Positions 1 to 12,240 of a stretch of DNA of 64,000 bases are shown here, piece by piece (the first letter of the stretch is position 1; each line of letters starts with the position of its first letter). The notes below the pieces were generated by a model. The model worked only from the letters and a program-made list of their open reading frames with translations. It was not told the DNA's origin and made no database searches. This DNA comes from Pontederia crassipes (Eukaryota > Streptophyta > Magnoliopsida > Commelinales > Pontederiaceae): assembly GCA_030549335.1 (NCBI GenBank), contig CM060183.1, positions 36,578,768 through 36,642,767 of the forward strand, read 5' to 3'. Made by a program: the position numbers and the translations under genes.

Positions 1-3000
1 CATGTACCGCCCCGGGAGGCGGGAAGAACTCGGATGGCTCGCCGATCCTGGGGGTTCTTCCTGGAATAAGGTGACACCACGCGCACTTCATTCGGCTTAG
101 GTAACTGACGAATTTAAATTTGAATTTAAAATAGTTAGAAAGTTAGTAATGTGGAGTTCTATTTTTAAAAAGCACAAATTTTTTTGTTATCTATATATTT
201 TCTGTGCTTTAACTTCAAAATAGTTATTTTTTTAGTATATAGTTTTATTTATGACTTCCTGAAGATTATGATATCGAATTTTAATGATCCTATTATTCAA
301 AGAAATATATCGTTAACTTTTGAACTGAATTCTCTAAGTTTTTTTATTAAGTTTTTAAAGCATCAAGATTGATATGGAAAGAGACTTCATGCAATGGACA
401 ATGCTTCATCCAAGTCGCCGTCATTATTATTTTCCAGTGGAATGCAAGTCTTTTTTATTAGAAAGAAAATTGACTTCATAATTGTCAAAGATAAAGTAAG
501 CGAGCGAGAAATATTCAACTTTACTCACAAGTTTATATCCTTTCTAAATATGTTTTCCTGTAAACTGATCTATCCTTATTGTGATAATAATTGGATAGAG
601 GATAAGGACTATGCGAGATAAATAGTAACATATATACATAAGTTAAGATCGTGCAGTTCACAAATAAATATCATTAAGATGTATTTAAATAAGTACTTAT
701 TTGTGAGCTATCAAATTATATATGAATCATATTTTTTTCACACACTTCTTATTCACAATTCTATGTAGTCACAAGTATAGTTGAAAATTTTATTTCCCAT
801 CTAATAATCTAAATTGCAGTATGTCTGTCTTAACTTGGATGTGCTGATTGAGTGATTGTACGTATTTCAAATCCATATTCCTTGCTAAAATTGTTTATCT
901 ATTATAATACCACTGAGAAAATAAAAAGAATTACTATAACCAAGAAAAATTTAAGAAGATATTTGTTATGTTTGCGCTATATTTAATCACTTTTTGTGAT
1001 GACTAAAAATTACGTTTGGAAGAGTTTATTGAGGTGTTTTCAGAAAAATCTGACTTGCAAAAAAAAAAAAAGTGTTGCAAGATTTTGTGAATCGCAGCAA
1101 TGTGAATAAAACTACAAATACTTTCCTTAACAATTTGCGAGATTTTTTAGCTGCAACCTGACTCGATTGAAAACTCTCTTGAATTGAAACCTTAATTTTA
1201 TTTTCTCCCAAAGTAATATTTAAATATGGCATGCCCTCTGTTTCGAATGAATTGAGTAAACATTTAAAAAAGAGACTATTACCAGCACTCCAACTGTGCC
1301 TTGGACGGCTGGACCATTAGTCAAACTTTTGCCAACTAATTCTCGATTCTTGCTTCTTTTTCTCCATCCGCTAAAGGCAAAAGTGTAAATAATGGAAACT
1401 TGGACGTGGGAATCGAATGTAAATAAATTTAAATCCATGGGCACAAGTGTCAACTCCCTCGCACGAGCCGTCAGGGAAGTGGCATTCTTGCAATTCATTT
1501 GAACGTCGCGCCCGAATCGTTTTGGTTAATTTCCCAAACGAGGCATCCCGAGGCTGGTGGCATGCACGTAATTTTCGTAGAACTCAAAGGGCGCGAATCG
1601 AAGCGGTCGTCATGGTTTCTTCTTCACGGCGCTCCACACGACCTGTTCGGGATATCCGCGTGCGAGCGAGCGATTTTATTTTATTACCATCGGCGTTCGG
1701 GATCATATTTTTAGCGCAAAAAAACGTGATTGGCTCGTTTCTGCCGTAAGCCCGTTCCACACCTGTTACATGGGGATACGAGGCCGCTACGGAGACCGAA
1801 ACAAAACGTGACGGAATCTTTATATCGCCTCCGTCGTGACTCAACTGCCCCTCGCCGTCTAAGACTCGTCGTTTAAGAAATGTATTTTTTTTTTAAAAAA
1901 TTATTATTGACATTAAGGGGGTGGAACGAGAAGAAGGAAGCGCCGGAGACCGCCCGATGCTGATCCAACGTACAAAAAGGGTTCGAGTTTGTACGTCACG
2001 TAGAAGAGAGGAGTGTGTGGTTGGTTGCTTGGGGTTTTCGATTAGTTGTGGATGGACGTCTCCTTGCTTCGATTTATTAATAAGCAATAAAAATAAATAA
2101 AATTTTAGTCTGCTACCGTTGAAGGGTGGGACTTTTCCAATATATATAATTGGAGTATGACATTTATTTATTGAGCTATCATTAAATGCGTTTGTTATAG
2201 TTGGAAGTTGATAGAGCTGATGGTGAATCATGCCTCATTTTATGCATGGCTAAAATTTAATTCCAAAAAAAGATTGATGTCCTCTAGTTCAGGGACGGAA
2301 GCAAAAAAATTCTTTTAGGAGAGTCAAACACATGTTATAAAATTATATATTTAAAAATATTAGTATTCTTTAGCTTGATTTAAGTGTGATATTGACACAT
2401 TGTCATCATTTAAAAAAGCTATTATTATTCTATTCTATTTGACAAAAGTAAGAAAACTTAATAATAGTGGATAGAATAGGCACTCAATTTAAAAGTACAA
2501 AGTTCTTAATTAACTTTGAAAATATATGCACAATATATGCATTAAGATAAAAAAAAAGTTGGTAACATTATCTAAGAGTACCATTTTTTTTTTCATTGCG
2601 TGCGCATGACTTAACAGAAACTAAATATGATAATCAAAAGTATAAATAAGCTAAATAGTAACTAAGAAAACATAAAAGTCTTAAGACTAATACATCTACA
2701 AAAAAATTAGAAAAACAAATATGATAATTGTCATATTTTTTATTTCCTTTGAAAACGTCACCATAACGTTTTTTTAATTAAGTTATAGCATTTTTTTTTT
2801 CTCAAACGATGTAGCATTATCATTTTTTTGGACGTGAAACTTGAAGTTTCAAACGAACTCTAACTACACAAAGTTGTAGCATTGCTTTTATGTATCATTA
2901 ATAAAGGTTATTTGAATGGCCCAATTTATTGAATAGAGGCCCAAACATAAATCAAAGATCAGGCCCGAACATCACATAGGCTTGTAGTATCCTTTTTTTT

Positions 3001-3368
3001 TTATTCGTTTTCGGCTTACATTTCGTGTGGGAAAATGTTCTTTAATAAAATCTTTCTTTCCGAAAAAACAAACACTATGAGACGGAAATATTTTTAATAT
3101 TTTAGAGAAGATAAAAATGAGACTTTTGCGGTTCAATACTTTTCCAATTTACACAATCACATAATATATAGTCGGCAAATTAATCTGGCGCGTGATATTT
3201 AATCATCCATGGATAATGCAGGTGGTTTCATATTCGGACGTCACCTTCCTCTATTATATAATCACGTTGTTCATGTAATGCCTTGGAAATGAGAAAAAAA
3301 GAAAATAAAATAAGATAAAATTTTATTAAACTCTCAAATATGTGTATATATATATGATATTAATGGAG
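1..3368. other. AT-rich intergenic DNA, no gene recognised
   Basis: No reading frame here resembles a known protein. Most of the stretch is AT-rich with long A and T runs. Two parts are richer in GC: the first 110 bases and about 1440-1860. The second contains short overlapping open frames on both strands that show no recognisable domain. I see no tRNA or rRNA gene. It is probably old, decayed repeat and spacer. Confidence 0.6.
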
Positions 3369-4094
3369 TGTAACACCCATTATGTTTAACCATACTAACA
3401 TGGGTGAAACGCCCTATTCTCAGTCATTCATTTTACGTCTATGACATGAATTCAAATTTGAGTAAGAAATAAAACTAGTCTCTCTGTAGCTTGTAGTCGT
3501 CGACCTACTAGCGTAGATTCCGACGTCGTCAAATGTGATGATGTGGATCCCCCATTGGCATTGAGGCAGGTCTTGCCAACGAGTAAGGCGACGAAGTTCC
3601 AATGGTCCATCATCCCCGACAAGTAGAGGATCGTGGTGATGGTGGACTGCTGTCAAGGACTCCGACAAGCATCCCCCTTAGAGATAGAAGAGGGGGCGGG
3701 GCGATCCTCGCAAAGGGGTCGGGTGACACTCACAGAGGGTTGAGGCGGTGTCTATACAGGTCGGGCGTCGAAAACAAAAGAGGTCAGTGTCGACGCTCAC
3801 AAAGGGGTCGAAGGTGTCGACAGTCGAAGAGGGGTCAGGGTGCCAGCACTTGTAGAGAGGCCAAGGTCGACGCTCGCAAAGGAGTCGAGGCTGAGTGTTC
3901 GAGAAGGAGGTCGCTCACAAAGGTTGAGATGTCAGTGGCGGCGGTGGTGTTCCTAGGGGAGGAGGAGATTGTGCCAGCCGCAAACGACAGCACTTGGAGG
4001 GGAGGAGGAGGTCAATTAGGGCGTTGGCTGCATATATTTCATCTGAACCATTTGTTGCAGGTGTTGCACCGAGTTTCACGTAAGGGGTGTTACA
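3369..4094. mobile_element. Solo-LTR-like or terminal-inverted-repeat element
   Basis: The unit starts TGTAACACCC and ends GGGGTGTTACA, an inverted terminal pair with the TG...CA form of an LTR. The inside (about 3480-4070) is GC-rich, unlike its surroundings, and holds imperfect short repeats built on a cgctcacaaaggggtcg motif near 3706, 3728, 3795, 3872 and 3910. No convincing direct target duplication is visible: the left flank is tggag and the right flank cctca. It could be a solo LTR of a gypsy element or a small DNA element. It has no coding capacity. Confidence 0.5.
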
Positions 4095-5457
4095 CCTCAT
4101 TAATCCTTACATACATAAAGTCGATTAATTCTAAATCAATCTAAGATGACCATTGTTTATGGTTGATTTTCTAATTTTCTGAAAATTGTAAGTCATTTAA
4201 TTATTGTGCAATTCATTTAAGTCTTAACGTAGACCAATACTGTCTCACTTAGTGTCCACCTATAAACTTTCATTTCCTTACCTATAATTTTCTCGTCGCC
4301 CTTTTATTTCTTTTATGTCCGCTCAATTTTTTTGTCTTCGTCATGTAAAACCGATTAAATAAAAACATATTTGTGCACACGGTCCTCATCATGTCCGCTC
4401 TTCAATTAAAATAACATATCTAGATATTCCTTTTTCTCTTTTGCTAGGAATTTTACTTACAGAACTATTGATATCCCAAGAACAATACTTCACTTTCAAG
4501 TGTTGAGTGAGACAATAAGGGATATACTTAGCACAACTATTTCATCTTCTATTGATAATCCAAATTTTAGAATAGTTTTCAATTTGTTCAGAATTCATTA
4601 ATTATGTTGCCACCTAACTCTAACGTAGTATATTTCACACAATGGGTATATCCTAAACATAATGATTTAAAACGAGTGTTGCCAATATCCATGATGTAAA
4701 TAAGTCTTGTAAGAAATTATAAATTATATTTAAAGAAATATAAGAAGAACAATGAAGAATTTTGATTATGACATTTATCCAATATATTTATTTATTGATC
4801 AATTAGATTCTTATAATGGCGTATATTATATGAAGATTGTATAATAGAAATATTATCATACATACTAGTTATTGATCAACAGATGCTATGTATTTTGTGC
4901 AATGCCAAATAATTTACCAACTATTACGTGATCCTATAAAAACACGTTCACGTGAAAGATATTAGTAATAGTAATTTAATATATATTTAGATCATATTTT
5001 GTTTTATAGGGATGGTGAGTAATTTTAGTCATTAATGCATTTATTAACAGTTCAAATGAAAGAGATTCTCTCTCAGCGCTTAAGTGTATCATTCATCTAT
5101 ATCTTTATAATGAATCAATTGATCAGAATGTGTTCAACATCCCTTCAAGACATCATATGCATTATGTATGTATATATTAAGATTTAATATACATCTAAAG
5201 CATATGGTTGTGGTATCACAAAGCACAATGTTATTAATATAACTTTCTTCCTACACATAGGTTCATCACTAGTTCCTATACAAGTTTTAAAGCCAAATTC
5301 TTTCTCCTCTCATCTTTGTTATCGTAATCAAGCATTGAGATGAACAAGGTCTAATTGGAGGAGAGATGTCATAGGAAGTGAGAACGGAAGTTGAATATGT
5401 CACAACATCAATGTGCATTTTACTATTTGGATTCATGTATCATTCCTTGGATGGATA
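4095..5457. other. AT-rich intergenic DNA, nothing recognised
   Basis: This is low-complexity AT-rich sequence between two mobile elements. I found no credible exon, RNA gene or repeat boundary. Confidence 0.6.
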
Positions 5458-5466
5458 TATTAAATA
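5458..5466. repeat. Left 9-bp target-site duplication of the foldback element
   Basis: TATTAAATA lies directly left of the element and recurs exactly at 8142-8150 on its right. A 9-bp duplication is the hallmark of Mutator-like transposition. Confidence 0.8.
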
Positions 5467-5687
5467 GGAAAAAATATTTGTCCCCCCTACTTAAGTAGGG
5501 GGACCGTCCCCCCTGTGCGCGGCCGTCCAATGCACATCGGACGGCCGTGCACAGACACATTGCCCATGCTGTGCGCGATCGGACGGCCGCGCATAGACGC
5601 AGTTTTAATAATAGAGAGGGATGGTTCGCGAGCGGTTCGGCGCAACCAGTTTGAAAGGAAAAAATTGATGGTTTGACTCGGGCGGGG

Positions 5688-5695
5688 TATAAAAG
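5688..5695 (+). promoter_or_regulatory. TATA box-like site in left arm, facing inward
   Basis: TATAAAAG sits in a GC-rich context and is followed about 20 bases on by a tagggtttttcttt leader-like stretch and a CT-rich tract, as in plant core promoters. The right arm carries the inverted counterpart. Confidence 0.4.
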
Positions 5696-6766
5696 CAACG
5701 TCTGTGCATAGGGTTTTTCTTTCTTTCCCTTGCTCTCTCTCTCCTTGTGCGGCGGACGCCTCACCTCTCTCTCTCTCTCTCTATGGCTACGGAGACGGAT
5801 GTTCTCTCCTCGTGCGGCACAACGAACGACCTCTCCTCGAGCAGCGCGGCGAACCGCTGCGCAGCGGTGACCTCCATGATGACCTAGAGCACGGATCTCG
5901 CCCTTCATCGACCACCGATCAGATCTGTGCATGAGAGGGCCCAATCCAACCGTCAATGAGCAGATCCGTGCGTCCCTATCCTCGAGTACCCCCGCCTTGA
6001 TCCCGTCGAGTGCTGCCGACCTCCTATCACCGCCGCCATGGTGCTGTCGACCTCCAACGACCTGCTGCGATCCCGCACCACCGCTAACCCTGCACATCGA
6101 ACGCCATCGCACACTGCGACCCCGCCGCACGCCGCCACCCCCTCACGCTGCGAGCACGTCGAGCATCGCCACACGACGCACGCCAAGCGTCGCCACGTTG
6201 TCGTCGAGCTCGACCGCCCGATGCCGACCCTGCATGCCGAGCGCCACCACACAACCATGCCTCGACCCCCGCCAAACGTCGCACACCCCGACCCCGCCGC
6301 ATGCCACCACCCCCCTCACACCGAGTGCTGCCCCATTGCCACCGAGCTCGACCGCCCCACCGCCGTAGATCCCGCACGCCTTGCCGTCGATACATGGAGG
6401 TAATATGGGATTGCAATTGTTCCATTATGTAGATTTAATTTTGTTGATTTAGTGACATTGTATCGTAGGACTGATGTATGTATTATGATATGAATTATGT
6501 TGGTTTAATTTTGTTGGTTTAGTGACATGGAGTTTTGTGAAGCATGTTACTATTTGATCAAGAATGCATTAACATGGATTGTTTAGTGTTACTATATGAT
6601 CCGAATTTGATTCTAATAAGATTGTATTGTAGGATGACAGTCAATGATGGCGTCATAGCTATATTTTGTGTTTGTATCCGAATTCAATTCTAATGACATT
6701 GTATCATAGGACGACAGTCGAGATTGTATTCGAAATCGCAAGATTGTTACATGTTAATGCAAATGG

Positions 6767-6945
6767 ATGATGGCTTCACAGCTATATTTCCTTCTTAAAA
6801 TCTTCTGATGCCGTACTTTCTCTAGCAATAGAGAAACAAGAATTTGCATCATAAAACTGTCACATTCTCTAATCCTAGAGAAAGTATTGTCATCAGAAGA
6901 TTTTAAGAAGGAAATATAGCTGTGAAGCCATCATCAATTTGCATT
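6767..6945. repeat. Tightest part of the foldback: central hairpin
   Basis: The two halves pair almost perfectly: gatgatggcttcacagctat at 6767 and its complement ending near 6938, through tcttctgatg/catcagaaga and ctttctctag/ctagagaaag, closing on a loop of about 50 bases. A transcript of this part would fold into a stem of some 60 base pairs. Confidence 0.75.
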
Positions 6946-7896
6946 AACATGTAACAATCTTGCGAATTCATATACAATCTTGACTGATCCTACGATACAA
7001 TCTCATTAGAATCGAATTCGAATACGAAATGTAACTATGACGCCATCATTCATCCTATGTTACAATCTCATTAGAATCGAATTCAGATCATATAGTAACA
7101 CTAAACAATCCATGTTAACGCATTCTTGATCAAATAGTAACAGGCTTCACAAGCTCCATGTCACTAAACCAACAAAATTCGGATCATAATACTCACATCA
7201 GTCCTACGATCACTAAATCAACAAAATTAAATTGGAACAATCGTGATCCCAGATTGCCTCCATGTATCGGCGGCAGGGCGGGCGGGGGGCTCGACCGCGA
7301 CAGGGCGGTCGAACTCGACTGCGACGGGGCGACGCTTGGCATGAGGGGGCGGCGGCGTGTGGCGTGTGGCGAGGTCGTGATGTGCGGTGTTCGGCGGGGT
7401 CGAGGCATGTGTTGTGTGGCGGCGCTCGGCATGCAGGGTCGTCGGCGGGCAGTTGAGCTCGGCGACGGCATGGCGACGCTCAGCGTGCGTCATGTGGTGA
7501 CGCTCGTCGTGCTCGCGGCGTGCGGAGGGGTCTCAGCGTGCAGCGGTGCTCGGCGTGCAGGGTCGGCGGTGGCGCGGGATCACGGGAGGTCAACAACACC
7601 ACTACACGGGTGATAGGTGGTCGGCAGTGCTCGGCGGGCTCAAGGCAGAGCGCTCGAGGACATGACCGCGGATTTGCTCGCCGACGATTGGATCGGGCCC
7701 TCTCACGCGCAGATGCGGCGAAGGGCGAGATCTGTGCTCGAGGTCATCGCAGAGGTCGCCGCCGCACAGGGGTCAGTGGTCCACCGCGCCGTGCGAGGAG
7801 AGGCCATTCGCCACAAGGCCGTCTCCGCAGCCGTCCACCGCGCAAGAAAAGAGAGAGAGAGCAAGGGAAAGAAAGAAAGACCCTAAGCACAAACAC

Positions 7897-7906
7897 TATT
7901 TTTATA
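7897..7906 (-). promoter_or_regulatory. TATA box-like site in right arm, facing inward
   Basis: On the minus strand this reads TATAAAAATA and is followed by a cttagggtctttcttt leader-like block, the mirror image of the left-arm site. Together the two would drive converging transcription into the palindrome. Confidence 0.4.
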
Positions 7907-8141
7907 CCTCGCCTGAGTCGAACCGCTGATTTTTTTCCTTTCAAACCGGCTGCGTCGAACCGTCCGCGAATCGTCCCTCTTTGTTATTAAAACTATGTCT
8001 ATGCACGGCCGTCCGATGTGCATCGGACGCCCACCCACAACAGGGGCAATGTGTCTGTGTGCGGTCGTCCGATATGCATCGGACAGCCGCGCGCAGGGGG
8101 ACGGTCCCCTTGCTTAAGTAGGGGGGACAAACATTTTTTCT

Positions 8142-8150
8142 TATTAAATA
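8142..8150. repeat. Right 9-bp target-site duplication of the foldback element
   Basis: TATTAAATA is identical to the copy at 5458-5466. Confidence 0.8.
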
Positions 8151-8580
8151 TAGTCTTCTTTCTTATATAAAATTTGATACAATTAGTATAAGATTATGAG
8201 AAAATTACAATGATAGTACTCATTGAAGTCTTGTTTTCATAGAATATACTGGCATATTGTTAGACTTCCATGAACAAACAACACACAAAGTTTTAAAATC
8301 TATCCAAAATAGTATTAATATAAAAGTTTTATACTTTAGAAATATATATATATATATGAAACGTGGTTAGCTTTCCAAATTAACAAAAATCTTTGAAAAA
8401 GAATTTTGTAAATCGAGTTGTAGTTATTTTAGATCTTATTTGTTAAGATATTAAAATATAATAGGATTAAGATTATTGTAAAATTTTTCAGGCTAACTCA
8501 CAAACAACTAAAATATAAAGAATTTATGTGTACTTTTGAGAAATTAAAAGTAACAAAATATGATATCAAAAGATAAAGTT
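8151..8580. other. AT-rich spacer, nothing recognised
   Basis: AT-rich sequence with a short AT microsatellite near 8343-8357. No gene or repeat boundary can be supported. Confidence 0.5.
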
Positions 8581-9402
8581 TCAAGTTATTCATTGAAAAT
8601 GGACGATCAAATCACTTTCGATCGACCGTTATGAGAGTAGAGGCAACGACAATGGCTAAATCCTTTTACGGACTACTATCAACTGCACAGAAAAGACAAA
8701 TGCAACAGTTAGTTTTGTTCACAAAACGGATGATCGAGATAGTAACGATCAATTACTGAGCATACGACAAAAGGCACAACGTCTAGTTTCTGTACAAAAT
8801 GGATGATCGAAACAAAAATGGTCGACCATTTCATAAGTGACAGCACAATTTCAAAATTTGCAATGATTATATTTTGAAGAGTTAAATATAAAAGGGTTTC
8901 TAAAAACTGAAGAAAGTAAAGCCAAGCAAGAGAAATTACTCTATAGCATCTTTCAAGTCCAAAGCATTTTGTAGAGTTCAATCTTGCAAATCAGCCATTT
9001 CTTCTTCTATTTCCTAAGTGTAAGCATTCATTGTAAGAAGAGAGAATTGAAGGAAATTCTTATGTTCTTATTTAGTGAGTTTGATAGCTCATTGTAAGAA
9101 GAGGTGTATCTTATCTCTTGAGCAAAGAAGAAAGCATTGTGGTGTAGAAAGAGTTATTCTCTCCCTACAAGAAAAGAGAAAGTTAGTGAATCTCCAATGA
9201 TATCGAGGATGGAAAGTCGAAGCGGAGACATAGGCCAAGGAGTTGTGCCGAACCTCGTCAACAAATTGTGCCTTCGTGAGTTTTGATTTTTCTTACTTGT
9301 CTTTCACTTGCGTGTGATCATATTTTTAAAAATTATTTTTATGGTTTTTTATTATAATTTTTAGACACCAATTCACCCCCATTTGGTGCTTACGATCCTA
9401 CA
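8581..9402 (+). mobile_element. Ty1/copia (SIRE-like) LTR remnant
   Basis: The block has the look of a long plant copia LTR read on the plus strand: several gatcgaccg-type motifs, an A-rich leader with repeated ttgtaagaagag units, then gcggagacataggccaagg and an end at caccaattcacccccatttgg. A related block lies inverted near 61321-62180, sharing the gatcgatcg motifs, the gaagtcg...ggagcgg...gtaggccaagg stretch and a similar end. No internal coding region follows, so it is a solo or broken LTR. The boundaries are approximate. Confidence 0.45.
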
Positions 9403-9712
9403 GAGCAAAGAATCAATGACAAGTCTAGTTATTGGACGTACACACAGACAGATAAATTCTCCTAAGTGCTATGGCTTTGAGAACATGATTGCATATGCAT
9501 TCCAAATAGCTGAAGAGATGGAGTCGTCATAGCCATCAAGTTATAAGGATGTTATCACATGTGCAGAATCCAGACCGGAATTGACGTGGCGGAAAGTGTT
9601 AGATATCTGATTGGAGGATTCAATTCAAGGTGGAGATCGTAATAATGCATTGAATCCTACTCCAACTAGAAACCCATATGACCCAAACTTCGAAATAAAA
9701 GAAAAAATTGAC
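9403..9712. other. Spacer, possible element fragment
   Basis: No gene is recognised. The sequence may be a short leftover of retrotransposon internal DNA next to the LTR remnant, but nothing in it is diagnostic. Confidence 0.3.
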
Positions 9713-10001
9713 TGTCATATTTTATATATTTTCTTATCATGAGATTGTTAAGGAATTGATTTATTTCCTTATTACAATATATGTGTCTTATTTTTTGAAT
9801 TAATATAGAATCACAATCGGTATGTAATTATTATCATCTGTAAAAGGAAATGTGTATATAAATTCCTTAAGGGTCCAAAGAAAATGAAATCTGGTCTTGT
9901 AATCCTCTTTTATTTCTTTCATCTAATAAAATTTTTCGTCGACTTAAATTTTTCGAGTTTTCTTACAGTGCATAATTTCTCTCGTGCAAAAATTCTAACA
10001 C
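9713..10001 (+). mobile_element. Second copia-type LTR remnant
   Basis: It starts near tgtcatattt and ends near aaaattctaaca, with an interior ttgtaatcctcttttatttc...taataaaattttt polyadenylation-type region typical of short plant copia LTRs. No partner LTR or pol domain is present in the window. Ends are approximate. Confidence 0.4.
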
Positions 10002-10460
10002 CATGGATCAATGCGGACTGCTGAATGAAAATGTTGAGCCTGGGAAGAATGTAATGACCAAATTTTGGATACCAAATGATAGTTTCATACAAGTGAAATA
10101 TGGAGATGATGATGAGCTTAATATATCACTATGATATTCATATATGAGTCATATTTTAAATTCGTGCAGACCAATAGTCTAAAGGGAATAATATTTTACT
10201 TGGGCCATGGTGTTAAACAATGATATTAAAGTCAACCTCATGTGTAAACTTGAACTAGGTGAAAAATACGAACCGCTAAAAAGGAGAATATTGTAACAAT
10301 CAAATGATGTGTTTCGATTGAGTTGAGAGTGTTGAAAAATTTGTAGGCGTTACGTGAACAGTAGAAATGAATGACATGAAAATAACGTGACTGTTTTTGT
10401 GTGATCAATCTAATTGATGTTTAACTTTACTTTAAAGTGCTAATGTAGTTTGGTGAATCT
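10002..10460. other. Spacer, nothing recognised
   Basis: No credible coding exon, RNA gene or repeat end is visible. Confidence 0.5.
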
Positions 10461-10463
10461 TTA

Positions 10464-11107
10464 GGGGTCATTTGGAAACGATAATTCTTTTTAAGTTTTC
10501 GTTGCATAGTTGAATTGGTAGATTAGTTCGAATTATGTGTTGATTGGAGTGAATTTGATGACGAGAATAAGGTGGTTGATGTGATGGAAAAAAATAGATG
10601 TGATAAATATTTTTTTGATAGATCTTAAATTTAAAATAATAATTATAATTATGAAGTATAATTTTATTATTAATTTAAATAAAATTATAAAATAAAAAAT
10701 TTTATGGGAATTTTTTGTGAAAAATATATTTTAAATATAAAAAGTGTTTTTTAATTAATTATATTTAATGAAATATTAATTTTTAATAAAAATAATAAGT
10801 AATAAATAATATTATATTAATCTATTATTATGAATATTTTATATTTATTACATAATTAATTTTATGAAGATTATTGTGTGAGAGAAAAGAAAAAGAAAAA
10901 AGATAACCAATTAAAAAAATGCTAAAATATCGTGTCAAAATAAAAAAAGAAAAAAAGACGGAACCTCCGGTTCCACCTAAAAAGATGGAACCAGAGTCAT
11001 CTGATTTTATTACATTTGTTTCCGTTTCCAAATTTAATTTTGAAGTAATTTTTTATGGAATGGAATGAAACAAGACGCGACGTCCGATTCTGCAAACAAA
11101 CGACCCT
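10464..11107. mobile_element. Harbinger/Tourist-like MITE, family A copy 1
   Basis: Ends are GGGGTCATTTG on the left and, inverted, AGGGTCGTTTG on the right. A TTA duplication stands on both sides (10461-10463 and 11108-11110), as expected for PIF/Harbinger transposition. The inside is very AT-rich and non-coding. It shares a long interior with the blocks at 60812-61314 and 63370-64000: the order gattagttcg, ataaataat, ttatatttaat, then tgtgtgagagaaaa recurs in all three. Confidence 0.65.
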
Positions 11108-11110
11108 TTA

Positions 11111-11613
11111 CTTTTCTTTCATGAAGACGCCGAAGAATTGTGAAGTCTTCTAGATGCCTCGCATATTATATTTTTCCAAACCGCTCGGATGGATTCTATG
11201 TTTGTTAATCTCTGTGATGACTCACCCGCGAATGGTCTTATGGCCATGCCACGTAATATAAAGCTTTCGACAGCAAATGGACGCATAATTTACGAAAACT
11301 GACGCACAGATCATGACAAAAATGACATCAACTCATCAGACAGTACATGAATAGATACAAAGGCTGAGATTATCCTTTTGGGTAATGCCAACTTAGTTCA
11401 ACTTAACTTCCTCGGTTTAAATTATTGTTATTCGAGAATTACTTTTCAACGTTCGTATTTTTCTTTTTACAAATGTTGACGGAAAACAAATATCGCATAT
11501 ACATTTTTACCGTAATATATATAATCAATAGTTTTAGTAGAAAAAAAATTTACTTGCGAGATTGTGATGAAAGTTTAGTTATCCAACAAATAATTTTTTT
11601 TCGGATCACAGAC
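11111..11613. other. Spacer, nothing recognised
   Basis: The sequence between two MITEs contains no supportable gene. Confidence 0.5.
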
Positions 11614-11616
11614 TTA

Positions 11617-12032
11617 GGGACTGTTTAGTCGTAGAATATAAGTTGAAATATCTCAATAATTTTTAAAATATAATAAAACACAAGCAGAATAGAAATAATT
11701 TGTTCAAATTTCGTATTTCTCAAAATCATCTTGAAAAATGTGAAATCACCCTTTTTAATCCATTCAACATTATATTTTTATTCTTCTAAAATAAGCTTTT
11801 TTATTTTATCATTTTTATCACCATTTTTATTTTTCATTATTTTACTATATATTATTTTATTATAAATTTTATATTGATAATAATAACAAATGTCAGCTAT
11901 ATTTTATTACAAAATATAAAACTTATTTTTTTCAACCAAATAAGAAATAGAATAAAAATAAGATGAGAATACTATATTCTCTAGAATAAATTTTAATATT
12001 TTTTGAAAGTGATTCTCCAACCAAATGGTCTT
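11617..12032. mobile_element. Tourist-like MITE
   Basis: The left end GGGACTGTTTAGTCG and inverted right end AAGACCATTTGGTTG form an imperfect terminal inverted repeat. TTA lies on each side (11614-11616 and 12033-12035). The interior is AT-rich and non-coding, 416 bp in all. Confidence 0.55.
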
Positions 12033-12240
12033 TTAATTTTGGTTTGAGAGGACTTTTCAAAAGTAAGTTTTCCTTGTCTTCTAAAAAATTATAAAAACTA
12101 CTATAAGGTGGATAAAAACACTAGCTTTTGATTTTTCGAACGCAATCTTATCGATGTTCAGAATTATTAGCATTCGTTTAATTTGATATAAATATTAAAG
12201 ATATAATCTGATTATTGAAGATCGAATCTCAACCTGCTAG

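Larger units (their letters stand above)
5467..8141. mobile_element. Mutator-like foldback element, non-autonomous, 2675 bp
   Basis: The element is one giant imperfect palindrome. The left end reads GGAAAAAATATTTGTCCCCC and the inverted right end AGAAAAAATGTTTGTCCCCC. The match continues inward through the whole GC-rich arm (about 5467-6825 against 6876-8141), leaving about 50 bases unpaired near 6826-6875. Perfect 9-bp duplications flank it. Each arm contains a short palindrome built on CGTCCGATG/CATCGGACG, repeated twice, and a TATA-containing block. The arms are far richer in GC than the flanks, which could reflect captured gene-promoter sequence as in Pack-MULEs. No transposase frame is present, so movement would need an autonomous relative. 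The open frames inside (for example 5931-6368 and 7158-7613) are Pro/Arg/His-rich by composition and mirror each other across the palindrome, so I do not call them genes. Confidence 0.8.

Noticed and set aside
5423-6425. Several long open frames on both strands in the GC-rich left foldback arm
   Set aside because: They are Pro/Arg/His/Ala-rich in every frame, mirrored by frames in the right arm, and carry no domain. GC-rich DNA lacks stop codons by composition.
7158-7990. Open frames in the right foldback arm
   Set aside because: They are the inverted counterparts of the left-arm frames, with no conserved protein features.
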